NCBI GenBank assembly: GCA_963573315.1
Contig: OY752144.1
Coordinates: forward strand, 2,288,501 to 2,352,500
DNA length: 64,000 bases
Direction: 5' to 3'
Source: Entomortierella parvispora
Taxonomy: Eukaryota; Mortierellomycota; Mortierellomycetes; Mortierellales; Mortierellaceae
Program-made: the position numbers and the translations under genes
The notes under the pieces: generated by a model
The model's input: the letters and a program-made list of their open reading frames with translations, nothing else
The model's database searches: none
What the model was told of the DNA's origin: nothing
In this document: positions 32,174-43,396 of the stretch, in pieces
Position numbering within the stretch: position 1 is the first letter of the stretch
How the letters are laid out: the number at the start of each line of letters is the position of its first letter

Positions 32174-35152
32174 ATGATGGCCAACCATCCCTTCGCAGGT
32201 TCATCGAGATCTTCTGCAGGTCCATCGCGTCCATCGGGTCCATCTACAGGCCCAGCGAATCACGTCTCGACGTTATTCAATCACATTAACGAGCGCCGTG
32301 CCCGCCAATCCCTCCGAACCCTCACAGACAGTGGGGAGAAATCCTTCAGTGTTCTTCTCGGCAAGATCAAGGCCTTCAACATTCTAGCACAGAATCCATT
32401 GGGCATGTCCAATACAAACCTGTTCAGCCACAGTCTCGAAACCAATGTTAATTCCAACGAGGTGTGCTACTACCTTCGCCTGTATTCCATCCCTCGCAAA
32501 AAACTCGAGCAGTACATGGTTGACTATTGTGCAGACAAAGACTGGGCCCAAAAGATTCTCGATAAATGTCCGGACAAGAACCTATTCATCCCATATGTTG
32601 GGATGACCCACAAGACCACACCGCAGCACCGCGCTAAAGACGACATGGATGTTCTCAAGTGGAGTCGCCTCAAGAACCTGCAGAATCTCTTCGACGGTGG
32701 CAAAAATGAACCCGTAGCCCTCTACGAACTGTACCGCAGTTATTTGAAAGCAGATTTGGATGTCCGCAAAGATCCCAAATACGACGAGATTGAGCAAAAT
32801 CTGATTGCAATCGTCTTTCCATACTGTCTCAACTCGGCTTCAGGCGGCTACTTTTACCACTGGACGGCTCCTCAAGACTTCAGATCCAAGCTTCTCCAAG
32901 CAGTTCCAAAGGCAGTGACCTTGCCAGAGACATCTCAGGCCCCCATCGACCTGATAGCCGCGATTCAGGAGCAGCAGCTGTTCAACTTCGCCGTGTTTGC
33001 AAATATTGTGAATGATCCACAGAGTTTGGTGGCTCTTACGGCCTTGCAAGAAATCATCTCGGATGCCAAGGACATTTCAATGCATGGGAAGCGGGTACTT
33101 TCAGTCCTCGTCACCAAGGATATCCCAAAAGAGGCGATGAAAGGGGGTTTTGCCTACAACAGCCTGACTGCCGGTCGAGCTGCCCGCATTGAGCACCAGA
33201 TCCGTAATAATCTTGTGTCTGGTCTTTCCATTCCACGATTGGATATTTGGCAGTTCACGGAAGTACATCGAGATGTCGCCGTCGCAATTGCTCTGTTGAG
33301 TCAGAGCCTCCAAGCCCTGCGCCCGATACTCATCGTCAGTCATTCCTCCAAGGTGGCCAACATCCTGCAGTCAGATATGCTGGCTCAGATCACAGATGCA
33401 AGCAAGCAACTGGCGATGGTGGACAGGTCTCGACCGAATTCTGACTTGTGCAAGTCCCTGCGTGGCGACACTTCCCAATGGAAGGAACTCCAGCATCCGG
33501 CTTTCCTGGGGGTTATTGGCACTCTGTCCATTGTAAAGTACGGTCCTGGAGCCAATGATTGCGCCCTGTATTTGCCTGAGCGCGACCCTGGTAACATTGC
33601 GTACGATCCGTCGATGGCTCCTCTTTATTCCGAGCTACATTATCTGTGCAAGGCAAAGTTCATCATGACCTGCCACGAGATTGTTCAATGGGAGCAGCCT
33701 CTAGATTCGCTTGAACGCCTAACGGAGATTAGGCTGGTCATTGAGGACAAATGGAAAAAGTCGGAATCGGACGGCTCCCCGAGTTTGCACGAGCTGTTTG
33801 AAATGAAGCGCGAACAGGTGGCTAAGCGCCAGCTGGAATTGGTCTCTGCCCGTCAAAACGCCTCAAAAGCGAGAAATCAAGAACAGGATTTTCACAGTAA
33901 TGCTTATCCTCTGCGGGACAAGACTCAGGCCCTTGGACCTCCTGTCCCAGACCATATTTTGCAGGCCAATACAGAGCTGGTGACATCCGAGCTTTTTCCA
34001 GACTTCAAAGTTCGGATCGAACAATGGAAAGAGTATTCGGAGCTTTTGAAGGACCGGCAAGATCGAGGCATCTACCATCTCAAGTCGTTTTGTCCTTCTT
34101 CAGTCACGTCTTGCAGCACAGAACATCGAGACTGGTTTCTCAAAGTTCCCGAGGGCAAACACCTGTCCATGTCGGCTCGATCGTACGGCACCCAGCATTT
34201 TGTCAACAACCCCGAGGGGCTCCAAGAGTTCATGACCAGGAACAAGAAGTTTGGTGTTGAGCGTTCCGGTTTTTTCTTGGAAAATATCGAGCTTGCCCTC
34301 AGAAATATGAACAAGTACTACGCGAACCAGTACAACACGAGCTTCTTTTACCTTGCCAGGTGCAGGACATGCGACAGGGAAGAAATCGGAGCTCTTGAGA
34401 CCTCGCACCACTGCCACGAAACAGAGGGGGAATCAACCACTCTCGGCAAATGTTCCTGGTTGAAGCCGCTGTATTTCGCCCACGACATCTTTGACCTCTT
34501 GGCAGAGGGTGATTATGAATACGTGAAGAATGCCGGTGGATGGAAGGTCCGTTTAGCATCGGATATTGTAAGGGAGTGCGCCTGGATTCCTGACCATATC
34601 AAGGAAATGGACCCCCCTCAGGACGTCGTCTATTACACGGACAAAACACATTCCGATTTCTTGATCGTCATGGCAATGGATCGATATCTGCAGACTCATG
34701 TCCGCTGCGACTTTCAAGCGGATAATGGCATTCGTCCTCATGATGACAATTGGACAACTCCGTTTAATATCAATTTCATCATGGAGTATGTCCGGGACAA
34801 CGCGCGAAGTCGGTGGCCCATCATCGCAACAAGATGTGCTGACGCAAATCGTCCATGCCAGTATCTTCGCCCGGCTTTTCCAACTGTTAGCCCAAATGGT
34901 CAACTCCAAAATCCAAAGCACAAGTGCTTGCGGGATGGAAGAGCTGGCAAACCAGGCAGATTCACTTCGAATTTTATGACTTCTATCTTTGATTTTCCTC
35001 TGGAGCTTGCACGGCGCTACTGGACGTTGACTGGAAGGCACGACAAGGGAAAGGCAAACCACGACAGCAAGACAGATTTATTGAACTGGAGAGTTTCTGA
35101 TGAGGGCATGGAGTTGTTCAAAGCGGGGCTAGGGAACAGAATTATACAATGA
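32174..35152 (+). CDS. Large protein of unknown function in the inverted-repeat island
   Basis: A single uninterrupted frame of 992 residues from the first ATG at 32174. I do not recognise a family. The N-terminus (1-30) is Ser/Pro/Gly-rich. At 141-153 the run YVGMTHKTTPQHR resembles the YIG...R half of GIY-YIG nucleases, with a possible first strand at EVCYYLRLY (96-104); this is weak. A cysteine/histidine cluster (C730, C733, H745, H746, C747, H748, C760) looks like a zinc-binding site. The rest is a mixed globular sequence with no signal peptide or membrane segment. The absence of introns contrasts with most neighbours. The gene sits between the two long inverted arms, so it is the only candidate for a protein that moves or maintains the structure, but it could equally be a passenger. 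Confidence 0.7.
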   Translation: MMANHPFAGSSRSSAGPSRPSGPSTGPANHVSTLFNHINERRARQSLRTLTDSGEKSFSVLLGKIKAFNILAQNPLGMSNTNLFSHSLETNVNSNEVCYYLRLYSIPRKKLEQYMVDYCADKDWAQKILDKCPDKNLFIPYVGMTHKTTPQHRAKDDMDVLKWSRLKNLQNLFDGGKNEPVALYELYRSYLKADLDVRKDPKYDEIEQNLIAIVFPYCLNSASGGYFYHWTAPQDFRSKLLQAVPKAVTLPETSQAPIDLIAAIQEQQLFNFAVFANIVNDPQSLVALTALQEIISDAKDISMHGKRVLSVLVTKDIPKEAMKGGFAYNSLTAGRAARIEHQIRNNLVSGLSIPRLDIWQFTEVHRDVAVAIALLSQSLQALRPILIVSHSSKVANILQSDMLAQITDASKQLAMVDRSRPNSDLCKSLRGDTSQWKELQHPAFLGVIGTLSIVKYGPGANDCALYLPERDPGNIAYDPSMAPLYSELHYLCKAKFIMTCHEIVQWEQPLDSLERLTEIRLVIEDKWKKSESDGSPSLHELFEMKREQVAKRQLELVSARQNASKARNQEQDFHSNAYPLRDKTQALGPPVPDHILQANTELVTSELFPDFKVRIEQWKEYSELLKDRQDRGIYHLKSFCPSSVTSCSTEHRDWFLKVPEGKHLSMSARSYGTQHFVNNPEGLQEFMTRNKKFGVERSGFFLENIELALRNMNKYYANQYNTSFFYLARCRTCDREEIGALETSHHCHETEGESTTLGKCSWLKPLYFAHDIFDLLAEGDYEYVKNAGGWKVRLASDIVRECAWIPDHIKEMDPPQDVVYYTDKTHSDFLIVMAMDRYLQTHVRCDFQADNGIRPHDDNWTTPFNINFIMEYVRDNARSRWPIIATRCADANRPCQYLRPAFPTVSPNGQLQNPKHKCLRDGRAGKPGRFTSNFMTSIFDFPLELARRYWTLTGRHDKGKANHDSKTDLLNWRVSDEGMELFKAGLGNRIIQ

Positions 35153-36590
35153 AAACCTCAATCACTTTTCAATGTCGCTCCAGTAATAAAACACCATCTT
35201 GTCTACTTTTTGTCAGTGCCATGGTGCCTTTACTAAAGAATCAAACTATCATAGCCGTCGGCAAAAGGCCCACGGGAAGCATTCTTTTACGAAAAGGTCC
35301 AGGAGAATAGCAAAAAGTTCGATCAGATTGTCCCAAACGCATCCAACTACAAGCGCGCGTCCTCTTTGCAATCACCCGCGCGCTCTACCTCTGTCTCTTT
35401 GTCGCAAACACTTGTACACGTCCCTAGTTTCTTCATATGGGGCCCTTAGTCGAGCTCGTAGGTCGTAGGACTGTCGTCTCTCCATGATCTACACTTTCCT
35501 CGTCAATCTCTTTCTGCACCTACAGATGCACTCTGCCTCTCCTCTTTGTCTACTAGTCTACCCAATATACTCTTACACCTCATTGTCATCCTCCATCCTG
35601 CGGATAGTCGCCTTACATTTGTTTTCTGAAGGCAGCATCCAACTCTCTCTTCCCGCAGTACCCTTAACCGGCAGTAGTCCTAACATTCCTTCTCTAGTCT
35701 CCTGATCCACAATACCAAAGAGAAGCGAGTGAGTCAGAGACGCTAGAAACCCGATAAACGCTAGCTGTGTGCAGCACCAGACATGCTCGTCCCAACGCCG
35801 CTACAGGATAAGTCTATACTGCTATGCATCCAACCACTACGATAACTCCAGTAGAGAGACATATGCGTACTATCATGGACAAGATGGCGTTGAAAGAAAG
35901 TCTTTGGCAAAGTTAATCACGCTGAGGATACTTCCACTTGGAAGATATGGCCCACTTCCAACAGCCATGATTGTCGAGTTTGGCTTGGAAGGTTATCTAC
36001 GTGTTGGTACAGGTGGGCCGTTCATCAACTGCATTGCAACTGCATTGGGAATCGATGGCACAAAGTCCTAGCAGCCATTGACCAATTCAGCCAAGCTGAC
36101 TTTCACGTCTGATCCCAAGGGCACAGTAGGCAGCATGCCTGTGCATTTCCATCGATCCGGATGTCCATGCAGTCGTGTTTCATGACCTTGGTATTCTATT
36201 GGAGACAGTCTGCTCTTGCTCTTGCGATGAATGGTATGTCACACGCGTTATTGACAGTCCAAAGGGGTAGCAGACCCAGCAATACAAACTTCGTGCCGAC
36301 ATCGATCCGCAGAAGTTTGAGTGCCTTAAGATCCACTGACAGTAGGAGAAATGACTGCTGTAGGTGCATCCGGGATCGGCTATGGCTCTCACACTTGGGG
36401 TCCTTTGCTGAGCTACACTTCCACTTGGTTTTCTCGTGAGCTGTGCTCAGGCAGCACTTTCAGTATCCTGTAAGAACAATAGTTTTCCTGCATTGAAACG
36501 CCTTGCGGTAGAATGTTTGGGCGTTTGCGATGTCAAGTTCAGTATTGCGTGATAGCAGAGATTCTGGACAGATTGCCAGACCGGATTCGA

Positions 36591-36767
36591 TGGTATTTTG
36601 CACTGAAACGCGAGATTCGGTGCCATTATGCGCAGGAATGGTGGCAACAGACGCGACATTCTATGGTATTTGCACAGAGACGCGAGATTTGACGGCACTA
36701 TGCGTAGGAATGGTGGCAAAAAAACGTGAAATTATGCCTACAGACGCGAGATTCGATAGAATTATGG
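36591..36767 (+). repeat. 73 bp tandem repeat, two copies plus a partial third
   Basis: Copies at 36591-36648 and 36664-36720 share a TGGTATTTTGCAC start, the ACGCGAGATT core and an AGGAATGGTGGCAA end. A partial copy (ACAGACGCGAGATTCGATAG) follows at 36738-36767. Confidence 0.75.
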
Positions 36768-37508
36768 TCTTTTTGGCAGCTGGCAAGAGAATCGGTGCAA
36801 AATATGACGCTGATGGCGAGGTATGGGAGATGGTGGTTTTTTCCTTCCAGGGTGTATTGTATTGAAGGTGAGAGGGCAAGTGTGCTCATAAGTTTGCGCC
36901 TTGTAAGGGGCTATCATATTCATGAATAGATAGCTATGATCAAAGAGAGGAAGACAGAGAGACCAGCAAAGGCGATTCTGATATGATTAAGAAGTACTGC
37001 ATGTCATTAACATTCAAGAGCTATATAGGATCCCGAACCCAACTCTGTTTCTACAACCATAACTGTCATCCAGAGCTTCGATAAATACTCTCTTACGCCA
37101 ATGTCTAGTTACTGGCTGTCCCTTTACTAGAGCCGTCCCTTGTTCGATTGTTATCATCTCTCAACCGTACCTATCAGGATCTCTATCGCCGTTTCAAGCA
37201 TCGACATTGCCACCCCAGCGCACACTCATAGATTCAGTCCGTTATTACTATCCGATCGGACTAAAAAGCACTTGTATCTTGTTCTCTCATCTTTTCATCG
37301 CACCTGTTGTGTATAATCCACCCTATCCATTGTCCCTCAGTCTGCAATTCATTATACACCAAACCTTTCCATCGTTGATATCACCTTGAACGTGTGAACT
37401 TCAAGTGTTCATATCGTTGATTGAATGACTGAAGACTTCCCCGCAACACGAACGTCAAAAAAACCAGCTATTTTCATCAGTCGGAACAGACCCTGTGTAT
37501 TTTCTCGT

Positions 37509-37539
37509 AGGAATATACACAGGGTCAGTGTATATTCCT
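37509..37539. repeat. Perfect 12 bp inverted repeat (hairpin)
   Basis: AGGAATATACAC at 37509-37520 and its exact complement GTGTATATTCCT at 37528-37539 flank a 7 bp loop. A T-run follows on the plus strand, so it has the look of a terminator or small hairpin, but no transcript is known. Confidence 0.7.
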
Positions 37540-39369
37540 TTTTTAGGCCAACAGCAGTCTCAACGACGAAGACGACGCTGCGGAGAAGGGTGATATAGGA
37601 GATGGATATGACGTTTACAGATCTAGGATCGTCGTCTGGAGGGGCAGGGCGATGAAACACCAAGATGATCACAGAGGGAAGGAGGAAGGGGATACGCTCA
37701 AGCAGGTTCAAGAGGGAGAGGAGCGGAGCGAGTATGACAATGTGGAGACCATGCAGGACAGAGAAAGAGGCTCGTGCGGCCCGCATGCATTCAAAGCCAA
37801 AAAAAAAAAAGGCGAGCTGCATAGGGCCAAATCGCGTTGGCTCAATTAGGCACTAACAAGACGTCTACAGGCTGCCGACGCCCACGCTGTTCCTTGCCAA
37901 GGCAGGACCATTTAAGGGATGAAATCAAAAGTGGATAAGCTGAAGCTTGATCTTGGAAGAATTGTCATCCGCGACAAGAAGCTTCTGACCTGGGCTCCAC
38001 AGCAACTGGCAAAGATTATCACACAAGCCGGGATCTATAACAGCTACAGATGCGCGCTCAGCTCCAACAAGGGCACTTCGCGGACGATCTCGCAACCAGA
38101 ATACAACGCCGGAGTGCGCAATGATTCGGCGTAACCTATTCCGTTCCGGTCTGCGCTGACTGGCAAGTTTCATCCATAAAATAGTTTCCTTGAGGCCATA
38201 GTGGCCTTGCCCCCGTGGCAAGAAATCTTGGTCTCCTCAGTGACAAGGTTGGCCAATTTCAAGATCTGGCCAAGGTCTGGACGCAGATACTACCTCGGGA
38301 GCGGCAGCGAGCATCATTTGCTACCACATGGATTGTGCAGAAGGTCGGACTACCGGCACAGTGAGAAGTTGGGCAACGAATTGGTGGATAAGATTGCGGC
38401 AGGCGCTGTCGAGCAGGGTACACCACCATAGCGAGGCAAGGGGGCAAAACGACATTATCTTCACAACATCTTGCCACAGTAAGAAACAAGAGTCCCGACC
38501 TGTGACAACCCCTCAAAGTACAGACAACTATTGACTGCCGCCAGACATGGACAACAGACAAGCGGATGAGGTGTTCCAATAGCGATTTGGAGGATGCGGA
38601 CTGGCGGTGAGTACCATCCATCATCCACGAGAATAAACCAGTCCATATCTTTTTTCAGTAGCAGAGAGAAGGGATGCACAGAGTAACCGCGCCATTTGTG
38701 GAAAACAACAGGGGCCGATTGAGAGGTACAGAGTGATGTGATGACTAGATAAAAACGAGCAAGGGAGGGGCGGGACCAAAACGAAAAAGCCTATTTTTTT
38801 AATTAATTAATAACAGCTGAGAGGACTGATGTTCGATGAACGGACGCGTGTGATATTTGCGCTACGCTTCAGTACATGGATAATGATGATTCGAGCGAAC
38901 GAGCGATAAAGAGTGCGAGACCAAGAGTCCCAGTGACGCGCAGCTGGCAGATGATGTTGTACTCTGTTTCCCGCGGATATCGTTGTCTTGGTGAAAGCAG
39001 CACGGACAGGCCCGCCCGTCATTTTTTTTTATTTTTATTTTTTTTCAGTCATTGTCAGGGACGACTCGCGAGTGTGTTGCTACCTACCTATTTGTAGAGT
39101 AAAGAGTCGGCCAAAACGACGCGCCTGTGTTTGCGCACATTCCACGGAAGGTCCTGAAGTGCACGGCGCGTGCGATCGCGGCCTCACAACCACACTGCGA
39201 TTTTTTTTTACCAGTTTTTTTTGATCTTTTTTTCAATTTCTTTTTACATGCCACGCTGAATCAAAACAAGCAAACTCTTTACGGTCTTGTGTTGCTGCAT
39301 AGCCTTGCATGTGGGGCATGCGCCTGTGGGCAGCCATTGGGCGCCAGGGGGCGAAAAAAGGGTGAAAAT

Positions 39370-39386
39370 CACGTGAGAATCACGTG
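39370..39386 (+). promoter_or_regulatory. Paired CACGTGA boxes upstream of tRNA-Gln (right)
   Basis: Mirror copy of 29917-29933, 65-81 bp upstream of the tRNA at 39451 and identical in sequence. Confidence 0.5.
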
Positions 39387-39450
39387 CACAATGGTCATGA
39401 AAACTTGGGCTCTAAAGAGAAAAGTTCAAGAACTTGGAAACAGATCAAAT

Positions 39451-39522
39451 GGTTGATTAGTATAGCGGTTATTACACCTGACTTTGAATCAGGTAACCCG
39501 AGTTCGAACCTCGGATCGACCT
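39451..39522 (+). tRNA. tRNA-Gln (anticodon TTG), right-arm copy
   Basis: Identical to the left-arm copy: acceptor GGTTGAT/ATCGACC, anticodon loop CTTTGAA, T-loop GTTCGAACC, T discriminator and downstream CTTTTTG terminator. Both copies look functional. Confidence 0.9.
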
Positions 39523-41363
39523 GTCTTTTTGCACTCTTTTGCGACGAGAAACGTCGAGAGGCGATTTTTTACGCGCGAGACCCCCTTTTCGGGCGATTCT
39601 TGGGTTTTTTTTGCGTGTGGCAGAGAAGTAGAGAGTGGTGGTGGGTTCGGTGGGGTAGTGCGCTGCTGTGGACGTTGTTTCCAGGGTGAGCGGACTGCAG
39701 TTCACATCCTAGGGGATTGTTTGAGGAGGAAAACAATGGTTTCCCAAAAAAAACACTGAACGATCACAGTCGGTAAGGGTACCACTGTTGAGGCAGAGGG
39801 GTGGAGAATGGCGGTGGGTTCGGTGGGGTAGTGCACTGCTGTGGAAGTTGTTTCCAGGGTGGGCAGACTACAATTCATACTTTGGGATTCCTTGAGGAGG
39901 GAAAAAATGGCTGTCCAGAAAACACTGAACGAGTTCAAAAAGAGCACAATCGAAAAGATATCACTCGGGCGACAGAGGGGAAGAGAGTGGCAGTCGTTTC
40001 CAGGGTGTGGAGACTACATCTGGTATCCACAGTGATTATCTGGCGTGATACGTAGCCCACAAAACAGGTTGAAAAGGCCACAGGCTATCGCTCGGGAGGG
40101 GGAGGGAGAGGTAGCAGTGGGTGGCACGCTGCCGTTTATACCGTTTACAGATCATACAAACTACATCTCGTACCCTCGGGGGTCCTTTGTCAGGGAAAAG
40201 CAAAAAAACCTCCATTTTCCAACTTTTATCACACAACTGAGCGGATGAAAACTTTGCGGATAGAACTAGCCACGATAGACTTGCTGCAATGGCTGTGACC
40301 AAAAGACCGGTCGTCCCTTTCGACTAATGGTACAGAGATATAAAAAAACCCTAAAAAAACCCTTACCGCCTCGTGGTGGTACGATGACTTTGGCTGTCAG
40401 GGTCCCAGGGTAGGCCCGAGATAGGGTGCTCTGGCGGATCAGAGGTAGACAGATGGGTCTGGCCAATATCAAGTGCGCATCTGCCAGTTTTCACAGTGTC
40501 TCCACCTCTGCAGTGATTGCGATTGAAAGGATCAACTGGCCGTTTGACCATTTTGACCGTTTGACTGATCGACTACTTTGACGATTGACGGATTGACCAC
40601 TTTGACCGTTTGACTAATGGACCGTTTGATTGATTGACCACTTTGACGTATTGACCACTTTGACCAATTGACCACTTTGACCGACTGACCGACTGGCCGA
40701 CTGACCTACTGAGCGACTGACCGGATCACTTTGACTGACTGACCACTTTAACGATTGACCACTTTGACCAATTGACTACTTTGACCCATTGACCATTTAA
40801 CCCTTTGATCCTCCGACCTTTGACCGGGTGACCGAATGACATTTTGTCCCTTTGAACTCCTTGACTCGTCAAAGAATATAAAAGAAATATGGACGACCAA
40901 TTGATCTACTGAGCTGATCAACTGTAGGACCAACTGCAAAAGCTGCTTTTTGATATAAAAGTTGACTTGCCAGTCAACCGGCCGTTGGATAAAAAAAAGA
41001 TCAGTTATAGACGCCGCCTCCCTGCTCAGTTCTCTTACCAGTTTAGCATACTAGATTCTTCCCTGCCGCTACCATTGGAGCCTCAAGAGGTCAGTTGGAT
41101 ACCGGAAGGGATCAAGTGTTTGATAGGGGGTCCGAGTCGAGACAACGTTGAAGGTGGGGCGAGCGAGCAGATAGGATGGTTGCCTGGCGCAGAGAGACTG
41201 ACGACAGAGAGACTGTGGGGGAATGGGGAGCCGAGGAAAAAGAGAGAGAGAGAAAGAGAAAGGAGGCAGAGAAAAGAGAGAGAGGAAGAAAGGAGAAGGG
41301 AGCAAGGCAAAGAAGAGAGAGAAAGAACAAAGAGTCAAGAGCTAGAGAGAACGAGGAGCAAAG

Positions 41364-42587
41364 AAATGAAGAGATGGAGCGAGGAACAAGAGAAACAGAG
41401 AGGCAAGATAGGGAAGGAAACCATTGAGGATGAGGAGTGAAGAAAGGAAGGGGAAAGGAACAACTGGGGGGGACGAGCAGAAGAAAAGATTTTTTTTCGT
41501 TTGCATTGTCTGGACCCTGTTTGAAGTTTTGAACACAACACAGGGATTTTTTTTTTTTGTCGCACTTTCAATTTTGGTGGCAAACCGGCTCAAACAGAAA
41601 AAAAAAAAAAAAAAAGTGCTGACGATGGGCAGACAGATATGGATGATGGGATTTCCTTCTGGAGAGAGAAGTTGTAGTCCCGACAAACAGAATGGAATCA
41701 CCATTCTCTGAAGAGATGGTGTCTCTTGAGATCCCAGCAATAAGGGCGTTCTGGGTGTTCCAAAGGCGAGTGGAAAAGAGTCATTGGTAACGAGGAATAG
41801 GACCAATTGTTACTCTGCTTTCCAATTGTTACTCTGCTTTCCAATTGTTACTCTGCTTTCCAATTGTTACTCTGCTTTCACCCACTCTTTTCCAATTGAT
41901 CTTTAACCTCTGTTTCGATCTTGTCCAAAATCCTGGATTATCCCAAGAGCAGCAAAGACTTCTTCCTATGCTGTTTGCCTGTTTCAAGAAAGGTAGCTGA
42001 CTGTGCGGTCTGTGTACAACGCGATGATGAGTGCAATGAGGAGAGGAATAGCGTGAAAAAAAAAGTGGTTCCTCGGGATGCTTGAATGTGTTTGAGCCTT
42101 CGTGCGGTAGACAATCCAACTATTGCAAATATCCCGTTGCCTTGCTACGCCAACCAACAGAACCATCTAATCTCGTCTGGATTCTCTTGAAAGTTCCTAA
42201 TCCGTCTTAATAACAGACAATGAGACTCGTCGGTCATTTTGCCAATGCAACAAACATCTTTGTTGGTTAGTTCAGAATTGTGTTAGATATGAGGAAAGGA
42301 ACGCTCACTATCCACTGTATACCGTGGTCAACGAAGGGCCAAGCACCATGCTCAGTGAAAACATTTGAATGTTTTCTCATGCCATTGTCCAGCGCCAGGA
42401 CGCGCCAAAATCTACCGAGCAAACGATCTGTCCGGCAAATGATAAGCCAAAACGTCCAAACAAGAAATAGAGTCGTGCAACAAAACCGAGTGGACGGGTG
42501 CGGATCAGCCCTCAGAATCTGCTGGCTTCATCGCTTTCATGTACACTGTTCTCTTTTATCAACCGCAAAAAGAGTGCGTCATCATGA
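41364..42587. other. Intergenic with a 19 bp tandem repeat
   Basis: About 1.2 kb outside the right arm without a recognised gene. It holds A/G-rich sequence next to the arm, T- and A-runs (41540-41616) and the 19 bp repeat described separately. Confidence 0.4.
41804..41879 (+). repeat. Four 19 bp tandem repeats
   Basis: Four exact copies of CAATTGTTACTCTGCTTTC lie at 41804-41822, 41823-41841, 41842-41860 and 41861-41879. A decayed partial copy follows. Confidence 0.9.
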
Positions 42588-43218
42588 ACTTGACACAAGA
42601 GGTCGTCGAGTAGACGTTTAATCTAATCGCCGAGCCTGGACGTTGGTTAGTTTTCGGCCGACCGTGGGCGACTTTTCTTTTTGGGTCGCTTATCCGTCGA
42701 CACCGTCATTCTCTAACCATCGACCGTTGACAACCGATGACTCTCTAAACCACCGACTTTTATTCTCCTATCCACCGATCTACCGTATTGAGCCGACTTC
42801 TCTTTTTCTTCCTAATCTCCATAATCATACTGTCGCGTTCTCCTGTAATACAGTTTCAGTTCTTCACGCAGTAACTTGAACACATTCTCTCAACCACCTT
42901 GACCCTGACTCCACTTTGCTTCCCTTCACCACCAACTCCTGCCCTGCCCTGTCCTTGGAAATTTCATTCCCCCTTGTCTTCCGGGTCGTCGATCTCAAAG
43001 GCAGTCGGCGGGTATGATTATAAGGACTGGTCAGCAAATAAGAAAAAGATAAGAAAAAGAGGAGTTGGCGGATAGGAGAAGAAAAGTCGGTAGTTTAAAG
43101 AGGGGTCAGCTGTCAACAGTTAGAGAATGGCAGGGCCGACCCAAAAGGAAAGCCGCTTGCCATGGTCGGCCGAAAACTAACCACCGACCAGGATCGGCGG
43201 ATAGACCTCTCGTCAAGT
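42588..43218. mobile_element. MITE-like element with long terminal inverted repeats
   Basis: A 631 bp segment begins with ACTTGAC and ends with GTCAAGT. Its outer 200 bp on each side are imperfect inverted repeats. The best-conserved part is 42644-42777 against 43070-43192, with shared blocks TGGTTAGTTTTCGGCCGACC, ATTCTCTAAC, ACCGACTTTT and TTCTCCTATCC. The centre (about 42800-43000) is unique and C-rich, and no transposase is encoded. I saw no clear target-site duplication. It lies 38 bp beyond the 3' end of tRNA-Arg. Confidence 0.7.
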
Positions 43219-43255
43219 AGGAAAAAAACGAAAAAGTGCAAAAAGAAAGCTCTTA

Positions 43256-43327
43256 TGATCTACGCAGGGGTCGAACCTGCAATCTCCTGATTCGTAGTCA
43301 GACGCCTTTCCATTGGGCCAGCAGACC
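43256..43327 (-). tRNA. tRNA-Arg (anticodon ACG)
   Basis: On the minus strand, acceptor GGTCTGC pairs with GTAGATC (with G-U pairs), followed by an A discriminator. The D-arm is TGGCCCAATGGA, the anticodon arm TCTGA-CTACGAA-TCAGG gives anticodon ACG, and the T-arm is GCAGG-TTCGACC-CCTGC. There is no intron. A TTTCTTTTTG run downstream fits polymerase III termination. Confidence 0.9.
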
Positions 43328-43396
43328 AGATACTTTTCGATACTTTCTGTTTATTTTCATTACCTCTATAACCAAGACTGTCAAAAGGTATAGCAT

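Larger units (their letters stand above)
35153..38528. other. Island, right part: degenerate sequence, no intact gene
   Basis: About 3.4 kb with only short frames. It contains 73 bp tandem repeats (36591-36767), a small palindrome (37509-37539) and, near 38365-38431, a short peptide KLGNELVDKIAAGA that resembles the end of a retrotransposon RNase H domain. I read most of it as decayed transposon or gene debris. Confidence 0.4.
38529..41363 (-). repeat. Right arm of the 2.8 kb inverted repeat
   Basis: Reverse complement of 27941-30775 with very few differences over most of its length. It carries a second tRNA-Gln, the minisatellite (40531-40866) and the 150-170 bp repeats (39613-40026). The distance between the inner ends of the arms is 7753 bp. 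Confidence 0.92.

Noticed and set aside
35769-36071. 100-codon frame (GRYGPLPTAMIVEFG...) in the island's right part
   Set aside because: No start context, splice partners or family could be found. It may be an exon fragment, but the evidence is too thin.
37409-37822. 137-codon minus-strand frame with a hydrophobic N-terminus
   Set aside because: It contains the palindrome and A-run sequence, has no conserved pattern and lies in otherwise degenerate DNA.
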